From NCBI RefSeq assembly GCF_025766255.1, contig NW_026516680.1, positions 186,001 to 250,000 on the forward strand: a stretch of 64,000 nucleotides of DNA, in the 5' to 3' direction. Numbering within the stretch: the stretch's first letter is position 1; each line of letters opens with the position of its first letter. The notes beneath the pieces are model-generated. The model worked only from the letters and a program-made list of their open reading frames with translations. It was not told the DNA's origin and did no database searches. A program made the position numbers and the translations under genes. This DNA comes from Zychaea mexicana. Lineage: Eukaryota > Mucoromycota > Mucoromycetes > Mucorales > Lichtheimiaceae. This document shows positions 25,597 through 38,700 of the stretch, piece by piece.

Positions 25597-26105
25597 ATGC
25601 TATTCTGTCCAAGCTGTGCCAATCTTCTCCTGATTGAGAACGAAGACGGTCAGGATTTCTTCTGTCAAACATGTCCGTACACTTATAGCATTCAAAAACG
25701 GGTAAATTTATATATGAAAAGCATCGACGGCTTTACTTTTAAAAATAATACCTGGGAATTAATAAAATGTATTTTCCTCAATAGCATACAACGCGCAAAG
25801 AACTTCAACGAAAAGAAGTTGACGACGTTCTCGGTGGCGCTGACGCTTGGAAAAACGTCGACTCTACAGAAGGTAAAAGTGTATCTTATAAAGCATTGAG
25901 GGAACTACAAAAGCGAGTAAGCCGTACTAAAACAATCTTTTTTCTTTGAATCACTTTTGAATCACTTTTAATAGCAACGTGTCCGAAATGTGAGCACGAA
26001 CGGGCCTTCTTTATGCAGATCCAGATCCGTTCGGCCGATGAGCCATCTTCAATCTTTTACAAATGTTGTAATGACGAATGTCAACATCAATGGCGCGAAG
26101 GTTAG
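25597..26105 (+). CDS. RPC11: RNA polymerase III subunit RPC11 (Rpc10/POLR3K)
   Basis: Three exons: 25597-25701, 25785-25872 and 25975-26105; 107 aa against 108 in human. The N-terminal zinc ribbon has CPSC..CQTCPYTYSI. The linker is RKELQRKEVDDVLGGADAWK then NVDS, characteristic of C11. The C-terminal TFIIS-like ribbon has CPKCEHERAFFMQIQIRSAD (the catalytic acidic hairpin RSADE), then FYKCCNDECQHQWRE. This subunit gives Pol III its RNA-cleavage activity and helps termination and reinitiation. Small and complete; introns of 83 and 102 bp. Confidence 0.97.
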
Positions 26106-26400
26106 GTTGTTATCTTCCTTTTTTTCTGCCAAAATAAAAAAATGTATATATTTTCTTTTTTACTTTGTCGCTGAAGTTGTGTGTATGATATATGTGTGTC
26201 TGCGATTGATGTGGAAAGGAGGGAGAGCATAACAAAAGCTCCTTTGGCTGTTGTTCTAGATGCTGTTGGAAATTTTACAAAAAAAAAAGAAGGGAAGGCG
26301 AGGTCGAAAGGAGAGAGAAGGAACAAGTAAATGAAAGATAATAAATACGTGGGAAAGAGGTCTGAGGTGATTGGGTGGGTAGGGAGATTCATCGTTGTCA

Positions 26401-29400
26401 CTAATAAGTCGTGGCGGAAGCCGTCGCTGCCGTAGCACCACCAGCAGCAGCAGTTGGAGGATCCATACGATTCATGGCATCGCGTAGCATAGCCATTTGA
26501 ATTTCCGAATCTTCCAGTTCTCTTGTCGTCTCTTTTAATGCCTCTTCACGCTCACTGAGCATCGTCCGAAGCCGAGCAATATCATCCATGCTTTCTGCCA
26601 ACTTCTGCTTGAGCGAAGCGACCTCATTCCGTGCCTTGAGATTGGCCGCCTCCAATTTCGATATCGTGATATGCGCCTCGCTCAGATCATGTGAAGAAGC
26701 CTCTGGCGTTGACAGGGCCTGTGCCAACTGCCGTGTTAATTCTGCAATCTGCACTGCACCTTCTCTTGCTTGTCCTTCCGCCTTCACTGCACGATCATGC
26801 ACGCTGGCCAATTCTTCCAGTGCGCGTTGGTGTGCTTCTTGTGCCTCCTGTGCACGCTCGTGGGCTTCTTTAGCCCGTTCATCTGCTGACACGCGTGATG
26901 TATGGTCATGGTGTGCACGTTGTTGCAATTGCTGTAATAACCGGGTATTCGATTCGTGTTCAGATAACGCTGTTGCCAACCGCTTTTCCAGATCCGCAGT
27001 GCGGTCCGTCTCATCAAAGGGCTGGCGGGCCTTGAGCGCTTGGTATTTGGCCTTGAAATAGGCAGCCTCTTGCAATGCAGCCAGACGCATCCGATCGGCC
27101 TGCTCGACCTTTTGCGACATGGGCTGTGCCTGGTGTCCTATCGATTGCTTGACCCGGCGCAGCTCTGTCTTCATTGCCACCAGTTGATCAAACAGCTTGT
27201 ATTTTTCCGAGTCAGTCAAGTCCATCAATTCTTCGTCGTCGTCGTCGTTGTCCAATGCATGGCCCTGCTCCGCTCGTATCTTGCGTGCAATCGATACTTC
27301 GGTTCGCCACCATTGTTCCTTTTTACGCATCTCGCTCACAATCATTTCACGGGCTCTCAGTTCGCGAACCAGCGCGGCCTTTTCTTCCTGAATGCGAGTC
27401 GTTGATTGTGAACTTGAGGGTGGTGTTAAAGGTAGAATATCCTGTTGCTGCTGCGGTGGTGATGGTTGGGGCTGCTGGGATTGCGGTTGAGGTGATGGAT
27501 GCTGGGTAGCATGGCCGTTTGTTTTTGGCCGATCATCGTAGTCCTCACCACCAGTCATGGTATGTCGATATGTGTTATTGAGCTTGACGCCTTCACGAGA
27601 CGGTCGAGGTGGAGGAGTAATGCCATTCATCGTATTGCGAGGGTGATGTGGCGATTGTTGCTGTTGCGGCTGTTGTTGAGCGGGTGGATGAATAGGTGCT
27701 ACAGCTGCTGTCGCTGCCTCGAGGCTTTCGGCTGCGCTAGTCGTCGATGACGGAGATAAGGGCCCATGCTGTTGTCTTATGGAACCATCTGCTGAAACGG
27801 TTGTATCAACATCGCTGAATGGCATCGGCGACGTTGTTCGTGTACGTCTTCGTGCAGCTTCTGGTACGACCGAGGCATGCCGTGGCTTTCCTTCATGTTG
27901 CTTGGAATGCTGCTGCTGCTGCTGCTGCTGTTGTTGTTGCGACGGATTGCTGCTGCTGCTACCAGGAACAGGTGTAGATGCTGACACTTGTGGTTCGAGT
28001 TCATTTTCCCGGAATGGGATAGTAGGGTCATTATATTGCTGCTGTTGCTGTTGCTGATAGGGATAATGCTGACTCTGGTACGGTTGGCTAGAATTAGGAG
28101 GCGGTGATCGAACAGGCGTGCTTTGCGAGTTTTGGATATTTGATGGGATTTTTCCTCGCAGTGAACTGTCGTGCTCATTAAACGAATTTGAGGACGGCGA
28201 AGGGGTGATTGGTGGAGCTTGCTGTGCAGCTGCTTCGGGTGGATACCGAATTTTTGCTAAACATTTGTTAAATTAGGCACACTATATCTAATACACATTC
28301 AAGTAAGATGGTAACTTACAGCTATCAAGGATATATGCATTGGATACATCGTCTAATCGGCCAACATTGTTATCGCCACCAAGCACAATCATTTTCTCCT
28401 TTACTGTTGCGATCGAAAGCCCATGGCGTGCAGATGGGGTGGGTCCCATATTCTGAAACATGTACCACCGTTGACCTAAAATTATCACATTTAATTGGTT
28501 TTGCTGCTGCTTTCATATATGTCTCTTTTAGGATGTTTTTGTATGATGTGAGCCTACTTTTGATACGGAAAGCACACAAGTCACCCAGATCTTGACCGTC
28601 AGGACCACGGCCGCCGAAGATGTACATGACACCATCCACCATGGCACACGAGAAATCGGTACGTGGTACTGGGATATAACCCACCGCAGGCACCTGCATC
28701 CAAATCCGTGCCTGCAAGTCAAATGCCCATATATCGTTGTAAAGATGATCTCCGTCTGTACCTCCAAAGCTAATTTTTTATAAAACGTTGCATTTAGTTT
28801 TGTGCAACACAACTGAACATTAATCTTTTCTTCTTCTTCCGATCCAATTGCAATAGACATAAAAGAGATAAACAAACAAGCAAACTAAAAAGAAACTCAC
28901 ATGTAGAGCTTGTTATCAAAAATGACAGATGCATGGCCAGCCCGTGCGGACGGTCCATCTCCATTGGGTGTAATGTATTCCCATTGTGGATTTGACGGGT
29001 CTGAATTTTTTTTGCAAGCGTGTTAGAAACCATGTCTTCTCTCTCATATCGAACACACATGTATGTATATATGTCATAGAATTATGATCATATATGAGCT
29101 TCAAAAGAAGAATGCTTACATGTATTCGTATTGAATGCAACCATGTCATCCAGATACCTTCCAGCACGTTGTCCTCCCCAAATGTACATTGCACCATCCA
29201 CCATTACACTTGTGTGTCGTGATCGTTCCACAGGAATATGTCCCTCCATACGAATCCGAGTCCAGTGTCGATTGCCTAGTTCATTACAGAGACAAGCTTT
29301 TAGGAAATCATCATACATATATACACTTTTCCTTAACAAAAAAGCTAGTCAAACTTACTACTATTATAAATATACACGTGGGGATCCCATTTCTCATCGG

Positions 29401-29918
29401 GCATGGTTGGTTCACCGCCATATACTAAACAGTTACATTCAGTCGACCGTAAGTAAAACACCTACACTATACAGAAAAAAGAGAATCAGACTTACACAAA
29501 GCAAAGTTGCCAATAGAAACAAATGTCGCGTAACACCGAGGAGATGGTAAATCACCTGCTGTACTAAGTGAATTGACGGATAGACTGTTACCTAAAAGAT
29601 GTTGATTTTTTTTTTGTTGCATAGTTAAATTTTGCAGCAAGATTAAAAAAGGTAAATCAATAATTAATCGACCATTGGAAGCTCTATTTCAAACAATTAA
29701 TTGTTTTACTCTTTAATATTCTTACTGTCTATAGAAATTAGCTCTCTTTTGCCAGTGTTGCGATGAACGCCTCCAAAAATAAGAATTTGATCGGATGGTA
29801 AAACAGCGGATGCATGACCCGATCTCGGGAAAGCTTGGCTCGCGCTACTTATTTTGCGTTGTGACCATGGGTATATAGACTTGTCATTGTTCTTTGTAAG
29901 TTTTGAGAACAACGACAT
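26401..29918 (-). CDS. Tea1-like kelch-repeat, coiled-coil cell-polarity protein
   Basis: Eight exons: 29726-29918, 29496-29591, 29359-29424, 29120-29275, 28901-29000, 28558-28769, 28320-28475 and 26401-28256; 944 aa. The first about 326 residues are six or so kelch blades (IFGGVHRN, LLYGGEP, MYIWGGQRAGRYLDDMVAFN, FGGTDGDHLYNDIWAFD, MYIFGGRGPDGQDLGDLCAF, IVLGGDNNVGRLDDVSNAY), each with the GG and downstream aromatic pair. The opening YPWSQRK then FPRSGHAS matches Tea1/Kel1. The large last exon encodes a Pro/Gln/Ser-rich linker with polyQ tracts, then long heptads (about 530-900, e.g. ISKLEAANLKARNEVASLKQ). Tea1 marks cell ends and links microtubule tips to formins in fission yeast; Kel1 acts in budding-yeast polarity. 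A role at hyphal tips is inference. Confidence 0.9.
27900..28060 (-). repeat. CAG/CAA microsatellites encoding polyglutamine
   Basis: Two interrupted trinucleotide runs lie in the Tea1-like gene: about 27908-27940 (CAA/CAG, roughly eleven Gln) and about 28037-28058 (seven to eight Gln). Both are in the disordered linker after the kelch domain, so length variation between strains would be tolerated. Confidence 0.8.
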
Positions 29919-31297
29919 TACGGCTTTTGGACGTTTGCGATTAATGATGAAAAGTAAATTTAAACTGAGAAAATATCAAGCAAGGTTTCGGATTGGTTGC
30001 GCGTTATCTCCCCTTCCTTCCTTTCTTTCTTTCTTTGATTGTGCGTTTTGTCGGATAGCCTGTGAGTGTTTGTGTGTTGAAAGAAAAGTAACGAAAAAAA
30101 GGGAGGAGAAGAAGAAAGAAGGAATCTACAATTCTAGAGATGAAAGGGAATATTGAGTTTTGGTAACACACAGCTGTTGCGTTGTGGAATAATAGCACGA
30201 GCAAAAAAATAAGCGGGGTTATCCTGAAAAAGTCGAATCGCGTGCACGGGCAGAACCTCATTTATTTTCAACCATAGCAACAGATCGTTCTTTATCACCA
30301 AGGTAACAAGGAGACGAATTCCAAGACTTAAAGTAATGATCGTGACGGATGTAGCTACGACAGCTTCGATTTTGTTGCCTTGTCAGAGTTCTTTTTTAAG
30401 TAGCTTGTGTCGTACTATTATGTTCCAATTTACTAGTAAAGGAGCTCCAGTCCGAACGAACGAACATCATTTAAAGCACTCTTTGTGACACCAAGAACTC
30501 TTTGAAATCATCAAGCCACCATCAGTATATTATGATGCCATGGTTGTGCATGAGCCTCTCTTCTTCTTCTTTTTCCTTCTCTCTCTCTTTCACTCACATG
30601 TATTGCCGAGATCAGATACCAGCACGTAAAGCCTCCTCTATTATGAATTCGGGGCGTACTGAACAAAATGTGTCATGTCGCGCAACGCTTTTTCCACTTT
30701 TTACATGTGGTCTGTGTTTAAGGTCGTGGTACCCGTCTCCCCTGCTTATTGTTCCTTTCCCCACCCCTATCAGTAAAAAAAGCAAAGCAGTACTATAGGC
30801 AGTAGCAGAGATCTTTAATTAAATCATCTGTCGGCCACACATACTTATCCCTTCTTTTACTATTATTGCCTTCATTCAATATAAATGCAAATGAAGCTGT
30901 GCCTGAAAAAGATAAATACTTAGCGCTGCTGCTGGGTCATTAATGAAAAGTGATAATCGTTTATATAGACTTGCATACATATAAATAGAAATATCTATAG
31001 ACGCAAAAGTAGACCCTCATTATGCCCCATTGGCTGTTTATCGATACTCAACGACATTTATGCAAACCAAGACCCTCCCCGTTCCTCTTGACTTCGACCC
31101 ACATAATAGGCGCTGAATATTAAAAGAAGAAGCACGAGCTGAACAAAACGACCAATAACGGCGGAGTTTTTCGGTTTTGCTGGTCAGTGAGCGAGCTCGT
31201 GAGCGATGACACGTACCAAAGTTCCAAAGGCGTGCTTTATCTGCAGTCTCTTTTGACTTTTCACTTTCTTCACAAATATATAACTCTTTTCACAGCA
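29919..31297. other. Intergenic, divergent promoters of the Tea1-like gene and SEC13
   Basis: Pyrimidine/purine tracts near 30010-30035, 30096-30120 and 30559-30592, but no coding exon or RNA gene was recognised. Confidence 0.5.
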
Positions 31298-32793
31298 ATG
31301 GTAAAATTAGCAGTCTAACATACAAACTTATGGTTGAGATACTTATGCACCTTTCTACTAGTCACAAACCGCGACACAGACGGTAGAGACGCATCATGAA
31401 GACATGATTGTAAGTTACATCGAAGGCGGACTCTATCTCCACCACAACACGCGATATATGTATATGTATACGCTAACGAACAACAACATTTCTAATATTC
31501 TAGCACGATGCTCAACTCGATTACTACTCCCGTCGATTGGCAACAGCATCTTCAGATCAAAGTATTAAAATTTTCGATGTCGAAGGCGATTCTCAGCGTC
31601 TTGTGGAAACTTTAACAGGGTATGTACGCAATTGGGTTGGTGAAAAGGAAGTAAAAAAAAGGTTAAACTGAAAGAATGGGGGAACGGATGAAAACAATTG
31701 ATTTAGACATGATGCTCCGGTGTGGCAAGTATCGTGGGCCCATCCCAAGTTTGGCTCAATCTTGGCATCGTGCTCGTATGATGGTCGAGTGTTTATCTGG
31801 AAAGAACAAAACAATACATGGACGCGAATCAAGGAACATAACGTACACACAGCTTCAGGTAAATTAAGCTACTACTAGATTGGAGGGGGGAACAAATAGA
31901 ATAAAGTGTTACTTAGTTTATATATTTTATTTGATAGTCAACTCTGTAGCATGGGCACCGCATGAATTGGGCGCTATTCTGGCTTGTGCTTCTTCGGATG
32001 GCAAGATCTCTGTTCTGGAATATCGAGGTAAAGAAAGAAACTTGAGAAAAGCGGGATTCTGATCAAGGATGATGGTGAGTGGCTAATAGGAAAAAAAACT
32101 ACTGATGTTTTCGTTAGAGGATGGCTCATGGGAGAACTATGTGATGGATGCGCATGGTATTGGCTGTAATGCTGTTACTTGGGCACCTGCTGCTATGCCC
32201 GGATCACTCGTTCAGACCAATGGTGGTGCACCTCCTAACGTGACCACTGTCAAGAAGATAGTCTCTGCAGGCTGCGATAATTTGATCAAGATCTGGACAT
32301 GGCGGTAAGTTGAGGCGAAGAAGGAGGTCTTTCTCGGGAGGACTTTTGATGGCAGTGTAGCTAATGCAAAGGATTATATAAACCAGCGAGGACTCAAAGT
32401 CGTGGAAGGAAGAAGAAACATTGGATGGCCATTCGGATTGGGTGCGCGATGTTGCCTGGGCACCCAATGTAGGCTTGCCCAAAAGCTACCTGGCTAGTTG
32501 TTCTCAGGTACGGGTCTTACACCAATAACTCCGAAACACAGACAAATTTGTCTCTAAAACAACCATGATTTCTACAGGACAAGTCTGTGCTGATCTGGAC
32601 GCAAGATACCCCTAATGCTAAATGGACCAAAAAGACAGTTGGCCAAAAGTTCCCCGATGTAGTGTGGCGAGTGAGCTGGTCGCTATCTGGCAATGTGCTG
32701 GCAGTGTCGTGCGGCGACAACAAGGTCACGCTATGGAAAGAGAATGCCAAGGGTGACTGGGAATGTATCCGAGAGTTAGAGGAGAATGCTTAA
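31298..32793 (+). CDS. SEC13: Sec13, WD40 subunit of COPII coat and nuclear pore
   Basis: Eight exons: 31298-31300, 31362-31409, 31504-31619, 31707-31858, 31938-32027, 32118-32304, 32387-32507 and 32578-32793; 310 aa. The first exon would carry only the ATG; the frame of exon 2 has a TAG just upstream, so either this intron is real or the start is the Met of HEDMI. The repeats are diagnostic: [94 protein letters not shown], and the final [20 protein letters not shown]. Sec13 completes its six-blade propeller with a blade from Sec31 or Nup145C, in ER exit vesicles and nuclear pores. Confidence 0.95.
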
Positions 32794-33699
32794 TAATGAT
32801 GATAATAATAATAATAACATATAAAAACGTAGCAAATGCGACAAATAAATGTGCTGATTGCTCTTACACATCTGCCAAGATTGATGCTGCGTGTCGAAGA
32901 GCAGGAAAACATGAGATTCAGTACACTATAAAGTATGAAGCACCACCCAAATGAAATCCCGTTAATGGACTAGTGCAGGGAACACAGCGCACTATTATAC
33001 AGCTTATTGCAACGCACGCAATCCGTCTTGTCCGGCTCCCAGTACTATGATAGGCCTGTGTCTGATAATCAACGAGCCAAGCTTATTAGATCGCCTCCCC
33101 CCAGAATAAATGATCTTTTAACTCGACCCTTGTTTCCCCCCCCCTCTCCTTTTGCTGAGATTTTTATTTTCTGTAATTTTCTGTAAAAAAACCAGCCCTA
33201 AGATGCTTTTATACGGGCAGCACATGGTATCTCGTGCTGCTGGGCGTTTTGTTGGCGTGCAAAGGGAATAAACAAAAGTGTGCTCGGAAGTAAGCGTACA
33301 TGAAGTGTGGGATCGACCTAACAAATAAACCATCATACATTTTTTTGTGTCTCTGGGTTTCAGATGACTTGTCCAGACTAGTGCGGGGATTACCAAAGGC
33401 GCTATCCTTCTTTCACACTGGGCGCTCCATAATATTTGCAGACGTCAGAGGATCTTCTTGGTTTAAAGACCGGTTTTTTCTGTACAACAGAAACCTCTTT
33501 TTCTGTCCTACGCTTCAAATAACTCAGCGACGATCTCTTTTTTCTTTATTTCTTTATTTCTTGCACTTATCTGCTCTTTTCTTTCCCGTTTCCCTTATAT
33601 CGTCGTCGTCGTCATCTTCTTCTTCTTCTTCTTCCTCCCCCTCGTACCACACAGACACACAAAAAGATCAGCACCATCCCATCCGAATACAAAGATATT
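32794..33699. other. Intergenic between SEC13 and the fucosyltransferase-like gene
   Basis: Short AAT repeat just after the SEC13 stop (about 32795-32820); TCT/TCG pyrimidine repeats at about 33600-33640 form the likely core promoter or 5' leader of the next gene. No gene seen. Confidence 0.5.
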
Positions 33700-35735
33700 A
33701 TGAGAGCTCAGAATGGCCATGATATACATTTCCGCTATAAACTCGCCAAATGCCTTACATTCGTGAGCTTGATCGCCGTTATAACCATGGCTCTAAGTTC
33801 GTTCCTTTACCCTGGTAAATGTCCTAGCGCTCCCCTTGAGCATTCTCTCTATTTTGATTATTTACAATAGCTTTGTATAAACAAACAGGACGGTTACGAT
33901 GGACAGCAGCAGATGACGACGAAGATAATAGTTATCCGCAGGCGGATACGGCAGCAAGCAGCAGTAGAGACTGTAGCTTCAAACTCGACACACTTATTCC
34001 TCAGAGTCCTGACGGATCATACACTCCTCCACCGCCCGACGAAACATTACTACGCGCCGTCGAGCTTGCGTCCAACAAGGACTATCAGAACTATTGTCAA
34101 AGCTGGGACGAGGTCAACGGATTCGCTGATAACAATGACAACAATGAGCTCGATGATGATGGCTGTGGCGTATGGCAGCAAAAATACTTGGCTCTGCACG
34201 AACAGCGTCTGGAACAGCTGCAGCGATTGAAAGCAGGTGATTTCGAAAGTTTCGGTCACGAGTCGAAGCCAGAGTATGTTTCCTACCTGTGTGAAAGTGA
34301 TCCTCAAAATAGAGGAAGTCATGGATGCGGTGGTCTGGCCGATCGAATGAACGGTAAAGAAGCTATTTTTGAACTTCATGTATCGCCTTATTCCCATACA
34401 ATATACGCATATTGCTGACATTTCATTACTATTCTTAGGCATGGTGTCCACCTTCTTTTATGGCTTGCTTACAGATCGCGCGTACTTGGCTCATTGGGAA
34501 GACCCTTTGCCACTCGAAACATTATTCGAAAAGCCATCGATTGACTGGAGCTTTGATCCAAAAGAGATGCGCGAGCTGTTTGATAAGAAAGAAGACGCTG
34601 ATAACAACGACTACCTAAGCTACAAAAAAGTCAATACCCTTAACCAGAAATGGGGACCCATCGGCAGAACCATGTTTCCTCACGGTGCTACCCAAGACTT
34701 TAAAGACCTTTGGAACGCTTCGGTGAGTAATTATCTCATTTGTTTCCACCTTTGCTGCACAAAAAGCTTGGTAGGGAATACCTATATTTAACTCCCATTT
34801 CCCGGATTTTATTTTTGGGATTTCATTCATTTTGTAGTACGTGGAGTGGCATGGAAACCGCGCTTTTGTCATTCGAACCTTCCGAGAATCGAGTATATAC
34901 CCCGAAAAGCTTAACCAACTCGGTTTGACCAAGGAGAACTCGTTCAGATGTATCATGGATTACTTGTTCCGTCCCACCATTGGCGCTCGTCAGTTCATCA
35001 ATGCGTATAAAAACATGTTTGAAATGGACAGCATCCTAAGCATTGGTCTTCAGGTAAGGAGGATGCCCGAGGGGTGGAAGATACGGCAATAGATCACCAG
35101 GGCTGCCCATGGATTCCGCTAACACAAGTTTTCATCAACATCATCGTCTCGTCCTCTAGATTCGCACAGGAGATAGTGGCATCGTGAACCCAGGCGATGA
35201 CCTAAACACCTTGCAAATGTGGGATTACTTTATGATTTGCGCCAACCAACTCCGTGAAGCCAAACGCGAACCTCACCACAAACAAGTCGTTTATTTCCTG
35301 ATCACCGACTCTGTACGTTTGCGCGACGAATTTGTATCATTGAACCACGACAAAACCAAGGCCCAACAGTTCCTGGGCGACAATCATCAAGATGTCACCA
35401 TGGTCGTCACAGGGTTGCCCATTGAACATGTCGAATCAAAAACCATCAAGCCGAAATTCCTGCACAACATTACCAAAGCGGACCTGACGGAGGACGAACA
35501 GAACACGTTGGCTGGCGTGAATGCTGCAGTGATCGAAAACTGGCTGCTGAGCTTTACAGACTATCGTTTGATCAGTCGTCAAGGCTTTGGTAAGCTCTCG
35601 GCGTTCCATAGCAAGTCGTCACATACGACCATTGGTATGCCTAAATTGTCGCGCAAACAAGTCGCTGTCAACTGTGCCAACCCTCATGCATTCATCACAT
35701 TCGATACTCTCAGCACTTGGTGGAGCTTGGGTTAA
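33700..35735 (+). CDS. Fucosyltransferase-like type II Golgi glycosyltransferase
   Basis: Five exons: 33700-33814, 33871-34353, 34439-34722, 34838-35053 and 35160-35735; 557 aa. A short basic cytosolic tail and one membrane helix (about 18-38, CLTFVSLIAVITMALSSFLY) predict type II topology, followed by an acidic Asn/Asp-rich stem. The catalytic domain has GCGGLADRMNGMVSTFFYGL, then LLTDRAYLAHW; GLQIRTGDSG at the exon 4/5 junction; YFLITDSVRLRDEF; and RLISRQGFGKLSAFHS near the C-terminus. The G-x-G-D/N-R plus IRTGD plus late RQGFG set is shared by the GT37/GT23/NodZ fucosyltransferase superfamily that uses GDP-fucose. Mucoromycete walls and glycans contain fucose, so wall polysaccharide fucosylation is a sensible role, but donor and acceptor are inferred. 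Confidence 0.75.
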
Positions 35736-38700
35736 AGCACAACCTTTACCTTTCTCTCTATATCTCATATGCCCTTTTTATCCACATCCCTCCCCATGTC
35801 ACACTATTGTTCCAACATCACGACTCCTAAAACGAACAACTTTACTCGCATCATCTCATTTAATGTATAATTTTTCTCTAACACATTCATTTTCCTTGCC
35901 ACTATCAGCCATGCCATACTACCTCTCACGCGTGTTACATATGTAGTTGTCTTCCTACCGCTCTAGATGTTACTTTTATCTGCACCTGATGGTATTTTTC
36001 TTTTTCAACTTGCACATAAAAATCCCTTTAAAGGAATTTTTTATATATCAAAAGTCGACTTTTCAGTTTGTTTTACCCGAATATAGCAAATCAGCAAGCT
36101 ATGTTTAGCCCTGCTTTTCTTAGGATTGTGTGTGTGTCATCAATTTCCTCAAGGTACGACGCTAAGCCTTTCCGTCATACTGTGTGGCATCCATATACTT
36201 GATAATAAAAGTCTAATAGTAGCAGTAACACAAAACAATGCATAATTAGTCTTGCCTTGCTGTAGTTGCATTATTGCAAGTTCATGCGTGAATGCTCCTA
36301 ATTAGCAGCGTAACATAGCAGCCCTTACAAACTACTAGCGCTAAATAATGTACCATATTTTCTGCGCCGTCAGGGTGATGAAAAATGTTATCAAATAAGG
36401 TCTTGTGTCGTCATTTCTGTTTTGTGTACAACGTCGTACATAGTTTAGCGGGAAACGTTATACAAAATGAATAACAATAATTTGGTCATATATGCTTTAT
36501 ATATATATGACGTGAAAAAGAAGAGAGCCCATCTTTTTGTATGGTGGCAAACTGATGTATCTATAAAAATAGCGAAAAGCATCTGTGAAAAAGAGCTCAA
36601 ACAAATAATACCTCGTGTATCACACCTTGAGAACTTGTTGCTTTAGGTAACTGCGTTGATTAAACCAAACAGTGTACCTGCTCTACACATATCATCTAGA
36701 GGAAAGATGTTGCCACGTCATCATCATTACTACTAATTTTAAATATGTATTTTTCATGACGCAAAATACGCAGAAACTAGGGATGCAAAGTCCCAAAATG
36801 GCGTTAATATGTAGCCCACTCCTGTCGTCTTCCTGGGTTTCTTTCTAAGCAACGGTCCTTAATTAAGTAATTTTTCTGTAGACATTCCTGTGAAATCCCG
36901 GAATTTGCACAATCTCTTCTGCACCTGGCTGCAGCAAACTACTGTGAGCAATAACGCTAGTATATAATAGGTAGCCCCACTTTTTAATTATCGGGGTTAC
37001 TGCAGAAACAGAAATAATAATTTGCAACAACATACGATGCTTTTTCCACAATCGCCATACCAGTCGTACCTCAAGGATGACTTTAAAAGAGTGCTAATGA
37101 AAATGTTAACGAACTCTAGAGTCGAAAACATATAGCAGCGTCGTCAGGTACACCTCCTTTCTCGAATTAGAAGGCTTTGAGTTGTAGTGACTACAAAATT
37201 GATGCGCCAACACCACTGTTGTTCGTATATACATACAAATGGACAATCGGGCGCTTTTTATAAGGGGAAAACAAAAAGGTTAGTATACTACGGTATATTA
37301 CATACATATTTCTTCATATAATAGTCAGGAGAAAATATCTTAGCTCTTTTAACGTCCATAATATAATAAGAAAGATACCCAAGGGTTTAAAGCACGCCAC
37401 ATCTCAGTGTAGTACTATTAGTGCGAACTCACAAGACTAAAATATATTTAAAAATGCAAGGTCTCCTTACGATCTACGGTCTCAAATACATACATACATA
37501 CTTACACTAATTTAATGGAACACAACTATAAAATTTCAAATCACTTTGCAAGTTTCCACCTGGCTGCTGCTATTACATGGAGGCTTTAATCTCATATAAT
37601 CTTGTCAAGCTGTCAACTGTACAAAAAAGCCGTTGAGAAATTCAGCCAGCAGCGGCATGAAGGACTCTATGGCATATAAAAGCTGATGCAAATTTGTGCA
37701 ATGCAATCTTTCTTGCAGATAACGTCATATAAGTATAATGGAATATGAACGGTGATTCCAGCTACTATGTACTGTGGAAGGTCTGTTAGGGGCATATACA
37801 GCCAAATTCACTGAAAGAGAAATGGTAGCTATCTTGTAAAAAGTCGCAGTACAAACCTCTCCATTTTTGAAGGAGGATAATGTTATATACACAGTTGGCT
37901 TGCAGATCAAGATGTCTGAACTTACAAGCAGAGCACTATGACTACTGTTATATTTCGATGATACTCGTCATCAAAATCGCCATCTGTAGTTTGTTTGAAG
38001 AGCCTTATTATTTTTTACTTTTTCTATACTAGCACCAAGAAACTAGAAAGAAAACGGTTTATGGAATGGCATACGGCGGTTGATGGAAGCTGACATTGCT
38101 CTTATGATTGTCTACACTATAATATAGCAAAACAGAATATGCATAGAGAGACATTATAACACAATTCTTAATATGTTGAAGCAGCCTTGTAGTCGAGACC
38201 AATTATTTTTGAATTTTTTTCGACGGCCATGCTAATAAGCCAAGACATCGTTGTAATTCCTTGCTGTATGGCACGCTGTTTCCTCTTTCATTTGTATGTA
38301 CATCACGGACACAACAAAAAAAATACATGCATTTTACCGAATATGTCTCTTCGGGAAGGAAGGTGCAGTAAAGCCAGTGCTGAATCGACACCCCGAATAG
38401 ATTTTGTTGCGAACGGTAAAAAAATGTCATGATAAATGTTGTGCGTTTGGATGACCAACGTCCATGAAGGGACGGCCTTCTTCACGACGACACTGCGACG
38501 GGTTTAGAGCTTATGATGCCCAGGTAGTTCAACAGGAAAGCGCCAGGTTGTAGAATCTATACGAGCGTTTGTCGGGTAAAGATGGTATATATACCGTTTA
38601 TCATCCATGTACTCGGATCTTCGCCGTCTATGGCTGGCTTGCGACGGGTATTACCGGTGCAGGTCTCAAGTGCATGTATCTTCCGTCGAGGTTCCAGCTT

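Noticed and set aside
26588..27061. Cys/Ala/Ser-rich frame of 157 codons antisense to the Tea1-like gene
   Set aside because: It is the complement of the Gln/Ala/Glu-rich coiled coil; its composition is that of an antisense shadow.
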